This document shows positions 1 to 8,111 of a DNA stretch of 64,000 nt, in pieces. This DNA is from an uncultured Clostridia bacterium. GTDB lineage: Bacteria; Bacillota; Clostridia; Oscillospirales; Ruminococcaceae. The position numbers and the translations under genes are program-made. Each line of letters starts with the position of its first letter. The stretch's first letter is position 1. The stretch spans positions 124,001 to 188,000 of the forward strand of contig CANQCL010000001.1 of assembly GCA_947589215.1 (NCBI GenBank), read 5' to 3'. The notes below the pieces were generated by a model. It searched no databases. It worked only from the letters and a program-made list of their open reading frames with translations, and was not told where the DNA came from.

Positions 1-504
1 CATACAGAGAAAGTACGGAAATTTTGATGCATTTATACCCATATTAAGAGCGTCCGCCTTGCCTCCGTTTTTCTTGCGTATAAGAGTTATTGGTACTTTA
101 AAGCTCTTGGTCTCATACACTGACTCCACTGTTTGGCAGGGTATCATTCTTTGTATAGGGCGGTTTATATGCCGCATATTAAACGCTTCCCTGACCACCT
201 TTGAGGTATCGTCTTCAGAACCGTCATCAACCACTATGATCTCATACAATTTATAGTTTTGAGCCAACAGGGATTTTATCGTAAATTCTATAGTTTTCTC
301 CTCGTTATATGCCGGTATGATAATAGAAACTGGGACATAATAATCATTAAGAAGTTCATTTTTCAAAGTATTGCGGCGTTTAAGGCTGTAAAGAGATGAC
401 GAACCGACTGCCACAGATAAAAACAGAAAGGTGGCATACCCGATTAAATACAAAACGAAAAAAATGCCGACAAAGTTAAAAAACATCTGAATTATATCTC
501 TCAT
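1..504 (-). CDS. Family 2 glycosyltransferase, membrane-bound (3' end outside window)
   Basis: The first 168 codons are visible; the gene runs off the left edge. An N-terminal hydrophobic segment (about residues 8-35) is followed by a GT-A fold: PVSIIIPAYNEEKTI near 58-72, the nucleotide-sugar binding VVDDGSEDDT near 91-100, and KKNGGKADALN near 145-154. This start matches processive GT2 synthases of the BcsA/NodC/hyaluronan-synthase type, which polymerise sugars from UDP donors at the membrane. The ATG at 504 overlaps the stop of the upstream HEAT gene as ATGA, so the two are translationally coupled. It is the last visible gene of an operon that starts at a c-di-GMP riboswitch. The polysaccharide made cannot be read from this fragment. 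Confidence 0.9.
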   Translation of the reverse strand, partial: MRDIIQMFFNFVGIFFVLYLIGYATFLFLSVAVGSSSLYSLKRRNTLKNELLNDYYVPVSIIIPAYNEEKTIEFTIKSLLAQNYKLYEIIVVDDGSEDDTSKVVREAFNMRHINRPIQRMIPCQTVESVYETKSFKVPITLIRKKNGGKADALNMGINASKFPYFLCM

Positions 505-1613
505 ATTGTCGCCTCCTTTTCATCTTGCTCAATGCGGCGTGAATCCAGACGGTACATTATCATTTCTCTTGCATATCTATCCTTTCCGCCAACTACCTCT
601 ATCAAATCTCTGTAATTCAAATGGTGATTTTCCAAACTTATCGAGGCATTGTACCTCACATACCAGTTAGAGCTGTGCATAGCCTCCATTAGCACATTTA
701 AAACATCTTCTCCCTCATATCTCGCAAGAGAAGTCGCGCTTATAGCCGCATACTCCCAGTTGATAGGATTTTTGTCCGAGACAAAAGCGATCAATGGTTC
801 TTTTGCCTTTTCATATATGTACTTTCCAAAATAACGTATAGCAGATAATCTTATCTCTTTATCCTTTGATTTATCCTGCATAATGTCAAACATTTCTTCG
901 CAGTAATCTCCCGACTTAAAACGAATATAGTTAAGTATTGATAATTGTACTCTTTCCGAAAAATCTTCTATTTTGCCCCAAAGTATATGTATAAGCTTAT
1001 TATTATCTCCTGTATATGACAAAAGTCCGTCTGTCAGAATTTTCTCATGCATAAAAGAGTCGCTTCTGTCCAATATTGAAATAGCCTCTGCAACGCTTTC
1101 CTCATCTCCAAATGTGTAAAGTGCCTGAAGTGTGTTTATTCGGCAATACAGACTGTCTTTATTCATATACCCAATCATAACATTCTGTATGTCATTCATA
1201 TTCATATAATTTTTAAAGCTGTGCTTTTCAATAAAATATGCAAAATACGCACACTGTAAATTATCCCGCTTCTGATAAACTTCGGCAAGGTGCAGCATTA
1301 CAGGCTGTAAAAGACCCATATATTCCGCTATTGCCGGTTCATCATTTTGCAGAACGCTTTCCAATACACGGTCAAAAGCCATAAGCTTATGCACATGAGA
1401 AAGCTTTTTCTCAAGGTAAGTAAAGTGTTTTGACCTTACCTCTTTGCCGTCTTTGATTCTCTCAATTTGCTCTGAAACATACTTGTTGAATTTTTCACTT
1501 CTTTTCTTTAACCTACTATCGCTGCCTTTCATAATCATATTGTAAACGAAGTTAAAGATGATCATACTAACGCATACTGCTCCGTATCCGTAAAGCAATA
1601 TTTCAATTCCCAA
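501..1613 (-). CDS. HEAT-repeat protein with N-terminal membrane anchor
   Basis: 370 residues. One hydrophobic segment (about 3-27) is followed by a basic stretch and then, from about residue 100, a run of alpha-helical pairs that read as HEAT repeats (for example RLSAIRYFGKY, WEYAAISATSLARYEG, WYVRYNASISLENH). No catalytic motif is seen. Such proteins usually act as docking scaffolds. Its position between a hydrolase and a GT2 synthase, with a 4-nt ATGA overlap into the GT2 gene, suggests that it organises the membrane synthase complex. The start at 1613 lies 30 bp after the stop of the upstream gene. Confidence 0.75.
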   Translation of the reverse strand: MGIEILLYGYGAVCVSMIIFNFVYNMIMKGSDSRLKKRSEKFNKYVSEQIERIKDGKEVRSKHFTYLEKKLSHVHKLMAFDRVLESVLQNDEPAIAEYMGLLQPVMLHLAEVYQKRDNLQCAYFAYFIEKHSFKNYMNMNDIQNVMIGYMNKDSLYCRINTLQALYTFGDEESVAEAISILDRSDSFMHEKILTDGLLSYTGDNNKLIHILWGKIEDFSERVQLSILNYIRFKSGDYCEEMFDIMQDKSKDKEIRLSAIRYFGKYIYEKAKEPLIAFVSDKNPINWEYAAISATSLARYEGEDVLNVLMEAMHSSNWYVRYNASISLENHHLNYRDLIEVVGGKDRYAREMIMYRLDSRRIEQDEKEATI

Positions 1614-1643
1614 AACACTTCACCCCGTTTCCTAAAATCTTAT

Positions 1644-3917
1644 TTATTTCAGTGATGTCCAGTAGTCTTTAAGCATATAGTATGATTTTTTAAGTCTCTC
1701 ATGATAAGTTACTGTTTTGCCCCAGCCCTTCAAAGCAAAGGGCGACATTTTTAATCTGTATTCTGCATTTTCTGACGAGCCGATACCTACATACATTTTG
1801 TCGATGTTCAAATTTTCAATGCCGTAGCACTCGTAATAGTCGTCGTGAATCATCATCTCCGACGGATTGCTGAAATTCAAAAGCTGCCATGGAATTCTTA
1901 TTTCAACATAATCACCTGAGAAGATAAAATCTGATAGAGAATCAAAATCCTCAGCGTCCGGATTGGCGTTTCCGTATCTCAGCTTGCCCGTCTCGAATTT
2001 CTCACCAACTGGAACTTTTGGAACTATATCTTCTTGAGGTAAAACATCTTCAACCCTCAAAGGCATATATATTTTTTTAAAAACCGGACTGTCCTTTTTC
2101 GGAGGATCTACATAAGGGTCAATGGCATAGTATTCATTAGCGTAAGTTGATCTTAGTGCCTCATACCGCTCCTGAACTTCAATTCTGCTGTTTTCCCTGC
2201 CGTTTATCACCATAAGAAAATCACTTGCACGTTCAAAAGAAACATCATAGTTTTCACAGTATGTGCTTCCAATTTTCGGGTTGGTGTCTATAGGCAGATA
2301 CAGCGTATCATTTTCAGGGTCGAAATTATTTTTGTGAACCAGAAAATACAAAAACTTCTCGTCATATTTCATTGACAGATCCATATCGCCCGACTTAGTG
2401 ACCTTGTCTTTCTCCGTCCACTCTGATATATCCCCGTCTACATAGCATACACTTTTCTCCTCGCCCGGGTCAAAGCTCAAAAGCCCGAAAAACTGCTCGT
2501 TTGTCTGGTAGTCGCTCCAATATGGCGTATTATCCAAATCGACCGCATACATAGTGTTCCATGTACGCTTGAACCATTCGTCCTGCCATGAAAATACACA
2601 GCTTCCGGCACAGCCTGCATCTTTAATGTCTTTATAGCAGTCAATAAGAGCCTGCCCTTGCTCCTGCTCATTCATATGACCCTGGTTACGATTGGTGTTT
2701 TTGTCCTGCTGCGCGATACCGCGACCAGTAGTTACTCCGTATTCGGAAATTACAACAGGTATATTATGAAATCTGTTCAGAGCTTTTAAATATGCTATAT
2801 ACGTATTTGTTCTTCCTAAAGAATCGACATAATCCTCATTCTTTAAATAATCCTCAATTTTAGGTCCTTTCAACAAAGAGATTCGATACTTTAAATTATT
2901 ATAATGTAAAATATCGTATTTTTTCTTTAAAAATTCTTCTGTGTAGTTTTTTGTTTCAAGTATTGTCTGCAAATAGTCAGGATAATAGGAATAAATATGA
3001 TATGAGGCAAAATATCCTGAAATAAAAGAATCAGTGGTTTTTATATGCTCTACATTTAAAACAGCGGTCTTCAAGCGGTACGAGGTCACAGTTATCGGAT
3101 AAACAAAGGGGTCTGTCGTTGACCAGTTTGAAAAAGCCAGCAGTCTCTGCTGTTTATACCTTTTTGATTCATACTCGATCATTTTGTCGCCAGCCTCACA
3201 CAGCATAGTCTCAAAAGGCGTAGCGTCTTCTGTAGTTTGAAGGTACTTTCCTTTATACCCGGTTTTATCATAGCTGTTTTGATTGGTATATGTCACAATA
3301 CTTGTTTCCCATTCAACGCCTATAATGTAACCTATAACCCATTGTGAAACGTCCTTGCGGTAGCTTCCCGAACCCTTATTGCCGTATGAAAGCGACAGAC
3401 TTATTTTCCCGTGAAGAACGTCAACAAGCGTTCTGCAATCGTCTTTAAGCGTTTTAAAAAATTCATCATCATAGGCGTCGCGATGCGAATTTAAGATGTA
3501 GTCATTAACCCAAACTCCGTGAAGCATATACAGCGGTTCTCTGCCCATCTTTTCGCGCTCGGCATTATACTTGAAAAACGCATTGTAAAAATCGTCGTGC
3601 AAAATAGTGTAAACACGAATGGTGTTTGCGCCAAGCTCCTGAATCTGACTGAACCACCTAAGATATGTTTCCTCATCAATGGAAAAGTCGGTCGCCCACT
3701 CGCCTGGAATACCCACGCCCATATCAACGCCGCGTATCTCATATGGAGTATACTTGCCGTTTTGCTTCATATATATAGTATCTTCATCTGTTCTCATAAA
3801 GGTTGTAACAGGAGCGTTGGGAGCTAAATCAATATAAATTCCAAGACGATAATATGCTATATTCCACACAAGCGCAGCCGCTACTATAACACATACCGCA
3901 ACAATGAATTTTTTCAA
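1644..3917 (-). CDS. Membrane-anchored clan GH-A-like glycoside hydrolase with C-terminal beta domain
   Basis: 757 residues with an uncleaved-type N-terminal membrane segment (about 4-24). The central part resembles a GH2/GH5-like TIM barrel: RGVDMGVGIPGEW at about 62-74, GANTIRVYT, GYIIGVEWE at about 196-204 (candidate acid/base Glu) and PVVISEYGV at about 387-395 (candidate nucleophile Glu392). After about residue 490 a beta-rich region (VDGDISEWTEKDK, DEKFLYFLVHK) resembles CBM9/DOMON-like sandwiches. It lies 30 bp after cotH in the same operon. Inference: it trims or releases the polysaccharide made by the downstream GT2. Substrate unknown; the exact GH family cannot be assigned by eye. 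Confidence 0.7.
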   Translation of the reverse strand: MKKFIVAVCVIVAAALVWNIAYYRLGIYIDLAPNAPVTTFMRTDEDTIYMKQNGKYTPYEIRGVDMGVGIPGEWATDFSIDEETYLRWFSQIQELGANTIRVYTILHDDFYNAFFKYNAEREKMGREPLYMLHGVWVNDYILNSHRDAYDDEFFKTLKDDCRTLVDVLHGKISLSLSYGNKGSGSYRKDVSQWVIGYIIGVEWETSIVTYTNQNSYDKTGYKGKYLQTTEDATPFETMLCEAGDKMIEYESKRYKQQRLLAFSNWSTTDPFVYPITVTSYRLKTAVLNVEHIKTTDSFISGYFASYHIYSYYPDYLQTILETKNYTEEFLKKKYDILHYNNLKYRISLLKGPKIEDYLKNEDYVDSLGRTNTYIAYLKALNRFHNIPVVISEYGVTTGRGIAQQDKNTNRNQGHMNEQEQGQALIDCYKDIKDAGCAGSCVFSWQDEWFKRTWNTMYAVDLDNTPYWSDYQTNEQFFGLLSFDPGEEKSVCYVDGDISEWTEKDKVTKSGDMDLSMKYDEKFLYFLVHKNNFDPENDTLYLPIDTNPKIGSTYCENYDVSFERASDFLMVINGRENSRIEVQERYEALRSTYANEYYAIDPYVDPPKKDSPVFKKIYMPLRVEDVLPQEDIVPKVPVGEKFETGKLRYGNANPDAEDFDSLSDFIFSGDYVEIRIPWQLLNFSNPSEMMIHDDYYECYGIENLNIDKMYVGIGSSENAEYRLKMSPFALKGWGKTVTYHERLKKSYYMLKDYWTSLK

Positions 3918-3947
3918 GATCCGTCACCTCCTGACAAATGATTTATA

Positions 3948-5438
3948 CTAGTGGTTATACTTCTTATTTCTAGATGGATGGCAATACTGTTTAAGAGTGT
4001 AAATATTTTCATCAAGCCATTCTCCGCGATTTTGAAGCCATGTTTTAAGCTGATCTATCGCTTCCTCGTGAGTTTTCAGATTACGTGATTTCGGAGTAAG
4101 CAGCTGCTCTTTAAAAGATCCAGCCCATCGTTTGTTATTTCGCTCAACCGCAGGTCCAAGATAGTCAAGCGTATCATCTATATAATCAAACAAGTAATCG
4201 TCGTTAAAATATGTACTGCGCAGTTCTTTATATCGTTTTAATATCTTATCGACAAATTCCTCATCTTTTATCAACATGAAAAACCATGCCTTGTAAATAT
4301 TTGCAAACCCCTCCGTTGATCTTATGTCATTCTGATTATTATCACAACAATTGTTAAAATCCCAAACACACAATTTGTACTTCTCATCTATTTCCCTATA
4401 AATATATGTAGAATATCTTCCCGCATCGACATTCTCGGTAAATTCATTGATAAGCAGATAATCAACAAAATTATCCGTATCTATCCAATTCCAGTAGCCA
4501 TAGTCTTCCGTATCATAGTCATAGGAAAACAGCGCTTTTTCAAACTTTGCATATTCAAGTTCAATGTTTTTTCTTCGTTCCTCTGTTAGATTAGGCTTTT
4601 TGGGATAACGTATACTTACATCAGTATGAAGCGAATCGGTACGCTCCATATAAGAATAGATATCCCTAATTGATTCTAATTCAGCTTCAGTCGGTCTGTC
4701 CAGTCTGAGCAAAAAGCCGTTAATTTCGTTATCCTTAACATTTTCACTAAGATTAAGCCGGCAGTTCTCCCCATCTGTTATAGTCTCCACCATAACATAA
4801 ACGCCCCGATAATCACCGTTTATAAAAACCTCGCAGAAGCGCACATTTGGCGCATAATCCATTATTTCGCCTGAGATGTTATACCACATATAATTACGGA
4901 CCATTGACTTATCAAGATAGGGTCCGTTTAAAACCCATTCGTGATGAGCGTCCATACCCATTACTGAAATATCACGACTTTCACCGTTGCTATCCACGAA
5001 ATCGAGCAAATACGGTGCTTTTTCAAAGTGTCTTGAGGAATGACCTCTCATTCGAAACAAACTGCGTGTTGTAAAATCCGGCTTATCGGTAAGATGGTTA
5101 TTGCCTTTGCTTTCTATGTCGTTGTCAATTACAGAAACCTTTACATTGATATAGTCGTTACCGTCCAAGGCTGTAGTGTAAATAGGCTCGCCGAATTGGT
5201 CAACCTCTCCGTTAGGAACACCGGGTATCTCCTGATTTTCAGTATCAATAACGACCAGCGGAAGATGCGAGCAGAACATATCATCTTTATGGTCGGTACA
5301 CGGAGTGTATGCCGGCGCTTCCTTATGCTGATGATAGCGTCTGTTATTTTCATCAGTATTCAAAGGAGAATACGAAAATGAAAAACACACTAACAGCATA
5401 ACCGCCGTCATAACTAAGCCAAAAATCTTGAATTTCAT
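3948..5438 (-). CDS. CotH-family protein kinase-like protein, secreted or membrane-anchored
   Basis: 496 residues with an N-terminal hydrophobic export signal (about 5-24). CotH-kinase landmarks are present in order: RMRGHSSRHFEKAPY (129-143), VLNGPYLDKSMVRN with Lys177, VFINGDYRGVYVMVE with Glu218, LLRLDRP, LINEFTENVDAGRYSTYIY, and the metal-binding WDFN motif (359-362). CotH proteins are atypical secreted kinases, first known from spore coat maturation, and are common next to VTC-type proteins and DUF4956 proteins. Here the gene follows exactly those two and precedes a hydrolase and a GT2, so a role in modifying an envelope or exopolysaccharide assembly is more likely than a spore-coat role. 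The target is unknown. Confidence 0.88.
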   Translation of the reverse strand: MKFKIFGLVMTAVMLLVCFSFSYSPLNTDENNRRYHQHKEAPAYTPCTDHKDDMFCSHLPLVVIDTENQEIPGVPNGEVDQFGEPIYTTALDGNDYINVKVSVIDNDIESKGNNHLTDKPDFTTRSLFRMRGHSSRHFEKAPYLLDFVDSNGESRDISVMGMDAHHEWVLNGPYLDKSMVRNYMWYNISGEIMDYAPNVRFCEVFINGDYRGVYVMVETITDGENCRLNLSENVKDNEINGFLLRLDRPTEAELESIRDIYSYMERTDSLHTDVSIRYPKKPNLTEERRKNIELEYAKFEKALFSYDYDTEDYGYWNWIDTDNFVDYLLINEFTENVDAGRYSTYIYREIDEKYKLCVWDFNNCCDNNQNDIRSTEGFANIYKAWFFMLIKDEEFVDKILKRYKELRSTYFNDDYLFDYIDDTLDYLGPAVERNNKRWAGSFKEQLLTPKSRNLKTHEEAIDQLKTWLQNRGEWLDENIYTLKQYCHPSRNKKYNH

Positions 5439-5483
5439 TTATCTCATCTCCTCTAATTTTATTGCTATGTGTTTTGCTGATAC

Positions 5484-6161
5484 TTAACTGCTGATGTCGT
5501 CATTTTGCATAACCATATTAAAATACTCTATATTTCCAATAGCGTAAACAGCGTCTGTAATACTCTTTCCTGCTTTCTTTTCCCTGTCAATAAGTCTTTT
5601 GTTTATCTCATAGATAAATTCGACGCCGGTTTCGGTAGTGTTTTTAACACGCAGGTTTGCTTTTCTTTGATAACGCTGGAATATCAAGGCTTCGACCTTA
5701 TCCTCATTGACCCTTGCCGTTCTGATTATAAGAAGCATTCTTCCGTCATTTCTAAGTCTGCCGAAAAGCAGCAAAAGTACAAACGCAAATGCACTGCCTA
5801 AAGCCGCAACAAGATAATCGCCCGAACCGCAGCATATACCTACAACGATAGTCCAGAAAATATAAACCGTATCTCTTGAATCCTTTATAGCCGTTCTGAA
5901 ACGTACAATGGAAAGCGCACCCACCATACCAAGTGAAAGCGCGATATTGTTTCCAATAACTATCATAACCGTCGTGGTTATCAGCGTAAGCGCAACTAAT
6001 GATACGTTAAACTTTTTACTGTAGATACTCCCGTCGTGTGAAAGCCTGTAGGATAAAAAGATAAAGCAGGCTATAACAGCGGCTGCTGCCAAACGTATAA
6101 TTATAATTTGTGTTGTAAGATCTCCGCTTGAATCAAAAAGATTTAAAAGTTGTTCTCTCAT
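5484..6161 (-). CDS. DUF4956 family membrane protein
   Basis: 225 residues: about four hydrophobic segments (20-40, 50-70, 74-90, 105-137) and a soluble C-terminal domain of about 85 residues with an alternating beta/alpha pattern (LLIIRTARVNEDKVEAL, EFIYEINKRLIDREK). The motif GMVGALSIVRFRTAIKDSRDT between the membrane segments is the signature of DUF4956. The family is known mainly by its genomic pairing with VTC-type polyphosphate polymerase domain proteins and CotH kinases, reproduced here with gaps of 19 bp (to the VTC gene) and 45 bp (to cotH). Biochemical function unestablished. Confidence 0.88.
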   Translation of the reverse strand: MREQLLNLFDSSGDLTTQIIIIRLAAAAVIACFIFLSYRLSHDGSIYSKKFNVSLVALTLITTTVMIVIGNNIALSLGMVGALSIVRFRTAIKDSRDTVYIFWTIVVGICCGSGDYLVAALGSAFAFVLLLLFGRLRNDGRMLLIIRTARVNEDKVEALIFQRYQRKANLRVKNTTETGVEFIYEINKRLIDREKKAGKSITDAVYAIGNIEYFNMVMQNDDISS

Positions 6162-6180
6162 ATTTATTATTCTCCTGTCA

Positions 6181-6876
6181 TTAATATTGATATTTAAGCA
6201 CGGCGCTCCGCGCCAGACAATACTTGCTCACAGAAAGCTCAGAGCGATCCACCGTGTTTACCAAACTCTTTATATGGCTGAGTAAAAAGCCGTTATATTT
6301 AACCTCAAGTACCGCATTAAACGGGTCGAGCACAGGGTACAAATTCAAATCTGGTGAAAATATATCAAAGCTTGCCTCTGTAGCTATTATATGATGATCC
6401 AGTGTTATGCGAATATGGTTTTCCTTAGCGACAAAGGCACGCCTCTGATATTCAACCACAGCTTTGGGACGATAACATCTGCTGTGCATAAGTCCATACA
6501 ACTCTGATGCGAAAGGCTCATCATATTTCAAAAGAACAGAATAGTCGCACTGTATAAGCTGCTTAGCGTCCATTCGGCTTACTCTTAAAGACCGTTTCCT
6601 TTGGTATGCTCCTTCTTTTTTCTTTTCCTCCAGCATTGCAAAATCTGCATTTGGGTCATATATCCTCAGACGTATTTTACGCCTAAGCTCCAATCCGTTG
6701 ATTTTATCATTGTAATCACTATCTTCAGGAGTATCAAAATATAATGAACGAATACGATAGCCTAAAGCGCCGTTGTGCTCGTCTTCCTGAATAACGCTGC
6801 CTAAAAGACCGCACAGCTTTTGACCGTCTGCTATTGTCATCAAGTATTTCTTTTCCTGCCTCAAAACCTCATTCAT
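6181..6876 (-). CDS. VTC-domain (polyphosphate polymerase-like) protein
   Basis: 231 residues that fit the VTC/triphosphate-tunnel fold: RQEKKYLM at the N-terminus, GYRIRSLYFDTPEDSDY (about 39-55), KIRLRIYD, LEEKKKEGAYQRKRS, VEYQRRAFVA, RITLDHHI and VLEVKYNGF. Alternating Lys/Arg and Glu residues on these strands line the tunnel that binds phosphate chains and metal in VTC4. In yeast VTC4 makes polyphosphate from ATP; whether bacterial operon-linked versions do the same is not established. It is the first gene after a c-di-GMP riboswitch and terminator. RBS GGGGTGA lies 5 nt upstream of the ATG. Confidence 0.88.
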   Translation of the reverse strand: MNEVLRQEKKYLMTIADGQKLCGLLGSVIQEDEHNGALGYRIRSLYFDTPEDSDYNDKINGLELRRKIRLRIYDPNADFAMLEEKKKEGAYQRKRSLRVSRMDAKQLIQCDYSVLLKYDEPFASELYGLMHSRCYRPKAVVEYQRRAFVAKENHIRITLDHHIIATEASFDIFSPDLNLYPVLDPFNAVLEVKYNGFLLSHIKSLVNTVDRSELSVSKYCLARSAVLKYQY

Positions 6877-6894
6877 ATTTCATCACCCCAATCA

Positions 6895-6944
6895 CAAAAA
6901 AAGCTGCAAAACTTACACCGTAAGAATGGTTGATGTTTTGCAGC
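6895..6944 (-). terminator. Intrinsic terminator directly after the c-di-GMP aptamer
   Basis: Arms GCTGCAAAAC (6935-6944) and GTTTTGCAGC (6903-6912) form a perfect 10-bp stem followed on the minus strand by seven T. It lies between the riboswitch aptamer and the VTC start codon, so it is the probable expression platform: read-through decides operon expression. Confidence 0.88.
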
Positions 6945-7036
6945 CTGACAATCATAGCGATATCACTCTACCGCTTTAGACTCATAGCTTTGCGCCGCCT
7001 ATTTTCAAGGGCTTTGCTCTTTTTCCATAATAGCTA
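6943..7036 (-). promoter_or_regulatory. Cyclic di-GMP-I (GEMM-I) riboswitch aptamer
   Basis: On the minus strand the segment contains, in GEMM-I order, GAGCAAAGCC, a stem with a GAAA tetraloop (UUGAAAA then UAGGC), the hallmark GGCGCAAAGC, a second stem-loop and GTCTAAAGC, then a long stem that closes toward GCTATGATTGTC. These blocks correspond to the consensus GCAAA-GAAA-GGACGCAAAGC-CCTAA of class I c-di-GMP riboswitches. An intrinsic terminator follows at once, and downstream lie VTC, DUF4956, cotH, hydrolase and GT2 genes, a fitting target for the second messenger of sessile life. Whether ligand turns the operon on or off was not deduced. Confidence 0.85.
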
Positions 7037-7056
7037 TTCTTTTTTAATTCAAATAT

Positions 7057-7100
7057 AAAAAAACTAAAAAAGACGCAATATACCTAAGCATAATACGTCT
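7057..7100 (-). terminator. Leader terminator upstream of the riboswitch
   Basis: AGACGTATTAT pairs with the segment ending TGCGTCT (7071-7100; five G/C-anchored pairs plus A/U and G-U pairs) and is followed on the minus strand by TTTTTAGTTTTTTT. It lies between the 14-codon leader ORF and the c-di-GMP aptamer, so the operon transcript must pass two terminators. Confidence 0.7.
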
Positions 7101-7153
7101 CAACACTTTAAAATACTTAGTTTATAATTGTGCAAAACAAATAACAGTAAGCT

Positions 7154-7198
7154 TTATAGGCTACTCATTAACATATTTGGAATAATTGAATTGCACAT
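7154..7198 (-). CDS. 14-codon leader peptide ORF in the riboswitch operon
   Basis: ATG at 7198 to TAA at 7154 encodes MCNSIIPNMLMSSL. A good Shine-Dalgarno (AAAGGAG) lies 10 nt upstream and the perfect promoter at 7231-7259 sits just before it, so it should be the first ORF translated from the operon transcript. An intrinsic terminator follows about 54 nt later. It could be a leader peptide coupled to attenuation, or a free small peptide. No known family recognised. Confidence 0.45.
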   Translation of the reverse strand: MCNSIIPNMLMSSL

Positions 7199-7230
7199 AT
7201 TTTTTAATCTCCTTTTATCGTTGTTTATGT

Positions 7231-7259
7231 ATAATATCATATTTCGATTATAATGTCAA
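7231..7259 (-). promoter_or_regulatory. Promoter of the c-di-GMP riboswitch operon
   Basis: TTGACA (7254-7259) and TATTAT (7231-7236) with 17-bp spacing on the minus strand, near-perfect for the housekeeping sigma factor. The -35 box directly abuts the CTTGCTTCTTAAATTCTTG repeat, as do several other promoters in the window. Confidence 0.8.
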
Positions 7260-7260
7260 G

Positions 7261-7301
7261 CATTCAGATGCAAGAATTTAAGAAGCAAGAAGCAAGAGCA
7301 A
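7261..7301. repeat. AAGCAAGAAGC-type dispersed repeat fragment
   Basis: A tract of ATGCAAGAATTTAAGAAGCA followed by AGAAGCAAGAG. The same purine-rich unit recurs at many intergenic sites in the window (for example 17430-17480, 25260-25320, 34810-34860) and inside the 3' end of mscL. Confidence 0.7.
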
Positions 7302-7346
7302 CGATGACGCTGCATCCAGCACTATCTTTAGGAACACCTTTTATTA

Positions 7347-7526
7347 CTATTTTTCATCATCTTCAGTATCATCTAAATTATTTATAGCATAATTCAAACA
7401 TTGTATAACTATTTGATTGGAAGATATATTATTCTTATATGCAAGATAATCAATTTTTTCCACAATTTCTTCTGGCAAACGAAAAGATTTGCTTACCGAA
7501 TTATAACCTTTTTTTATTGTCCACAT
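7347..7526 (-). CDS. Ribbon-helix-helix (Arc/MetJ-type) small DNA-binding protein
   Basis: 59 residues, MWTIKKGYNSVSKSFRLPEE..., with the pattern of an RHH fold: a beta strand (SKSFRLP) followed by two helices (EEIVEKIDYLAYKN and SSNQIVIQCLNYAINNL) and an acidic tail. RBS GGACGGAG lies 5 nt upstream of the ATG. It is divergent from an XRE regulator at 7692, with a perfect 20-bp palindrome between them. RHH proteins of this size are autoregulators or antitoxins; no toxin gene lies next to it on the same strand. Confidence 0.72.
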   Translation of the reverse strand: MWTIKKGYNSVSKSFRLPEEIVEKIDYLAYKNNISSNQIVIQCLNYAINNLDDTEDDEK

Positions 7527-7606
7527 AAAACTCCGTCCTTTCTTTTGTACGAATACAATTTTATTTACTTCAACTTTTATTGTTATTTATAATATTATAA
7601 TTATTT

Positions 7607-7626
7607 TAACATTCATATGAATGTTA
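7607..7626. promoter_or_regulatory. 20-bp perfect palindrome, probable operator
   Basis: TAACATTCATATGAATGTTA is a perfect inverted repeat in the divergent intergenic space between the RHH gene (minus) and the XRE gene (plus). A related half-site, CATTCATTCGAAT, lies 8 bp downstream. Spacing and position suit an operator bound by one of the two regulators. Confidence 0.7.
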
Positions 7627-7691
7627 GTCAAGCACATTCATTCGAATTTATATTAAAATAATAAATATAAAAATTATAAAGGAGTTTTTTT

Positions 7692-7898
7692 ATGTACTAT
7701 TATCAACGATTAAAAGATGTAAGAGAAGATAACGACCTATCACAAAAGCAGGTAGCAGAAATTCTTGGAACAACTCAGCAACAATATCATCTCTATGAAA
7801 CTGGACAACGTGAAATACCTGTACATTTACTTAAGAAGCTGTCGGAATACTATAAAGTATCAACAGATTATTTAATAGGTATAAAAAAATATAAATAG
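7692..7898 (+). CDS. XRE-family helix-turn-helix regulator
   Basis: 68 residues, essentially one Cro/C1-type HTH: RLKDVREDNDLSQKQVAEIL (helices 1-2), GTTQQQYHLYETGQREIP (recognition helix and turn) and LLKKLSEYYKVSTDYLIGI. RBS AAGGAG lies 8 nt upstream of the ATG. It is the partner of the divergent RHH gene and is likely autoregulated through the palindrome at 7607-7626. No effector domain is present. Confidence 0.88.
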   Translation: MYYYQRLKDVREDNDLSQKQVAEILGTTQQQYHLYETGQREIPVHLLKKLSEYYKVSTDYLIGIKKYK

Positions 7899-7924
7899 AA
7901 ACATCTTACAGTTTAGTGTTCGGA

Positions 7925-8077
7925 GGCTCACCGTTTTTTACTTGCATTAATTAATAAACTCGCCGTTTTACTAACTGTTACATTCTGCAAGCTAGACAAA
8001 GGCGGACTGCGTGCAGGGTCACCCCTGCACGCTTGCCGTTCTTGCTTCTTGCCTCTAAAATTCTTGCTTCTAAATGC
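7925..8077. repeat. Composite intergenic repeat, copy upstream of module A
   Basis: Contains the blocks AATAAACTCGCCGTTTTACT, CAAAGGCGGACTGCGTGCAG, a GCAGGGTCACCCCTGC hairpin and CTTGCTTCTTGCCTCTAAAA, then CTTGCTTCTAAATGC ending at the -35 of the RNA module. The same blocks recur in the same order elsewhere in the window. Confidence 0.7.
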
Positions 8078-8111
8078 TTGACATTTGAAATATGTGTGTT
8101 ATAATATAAAT

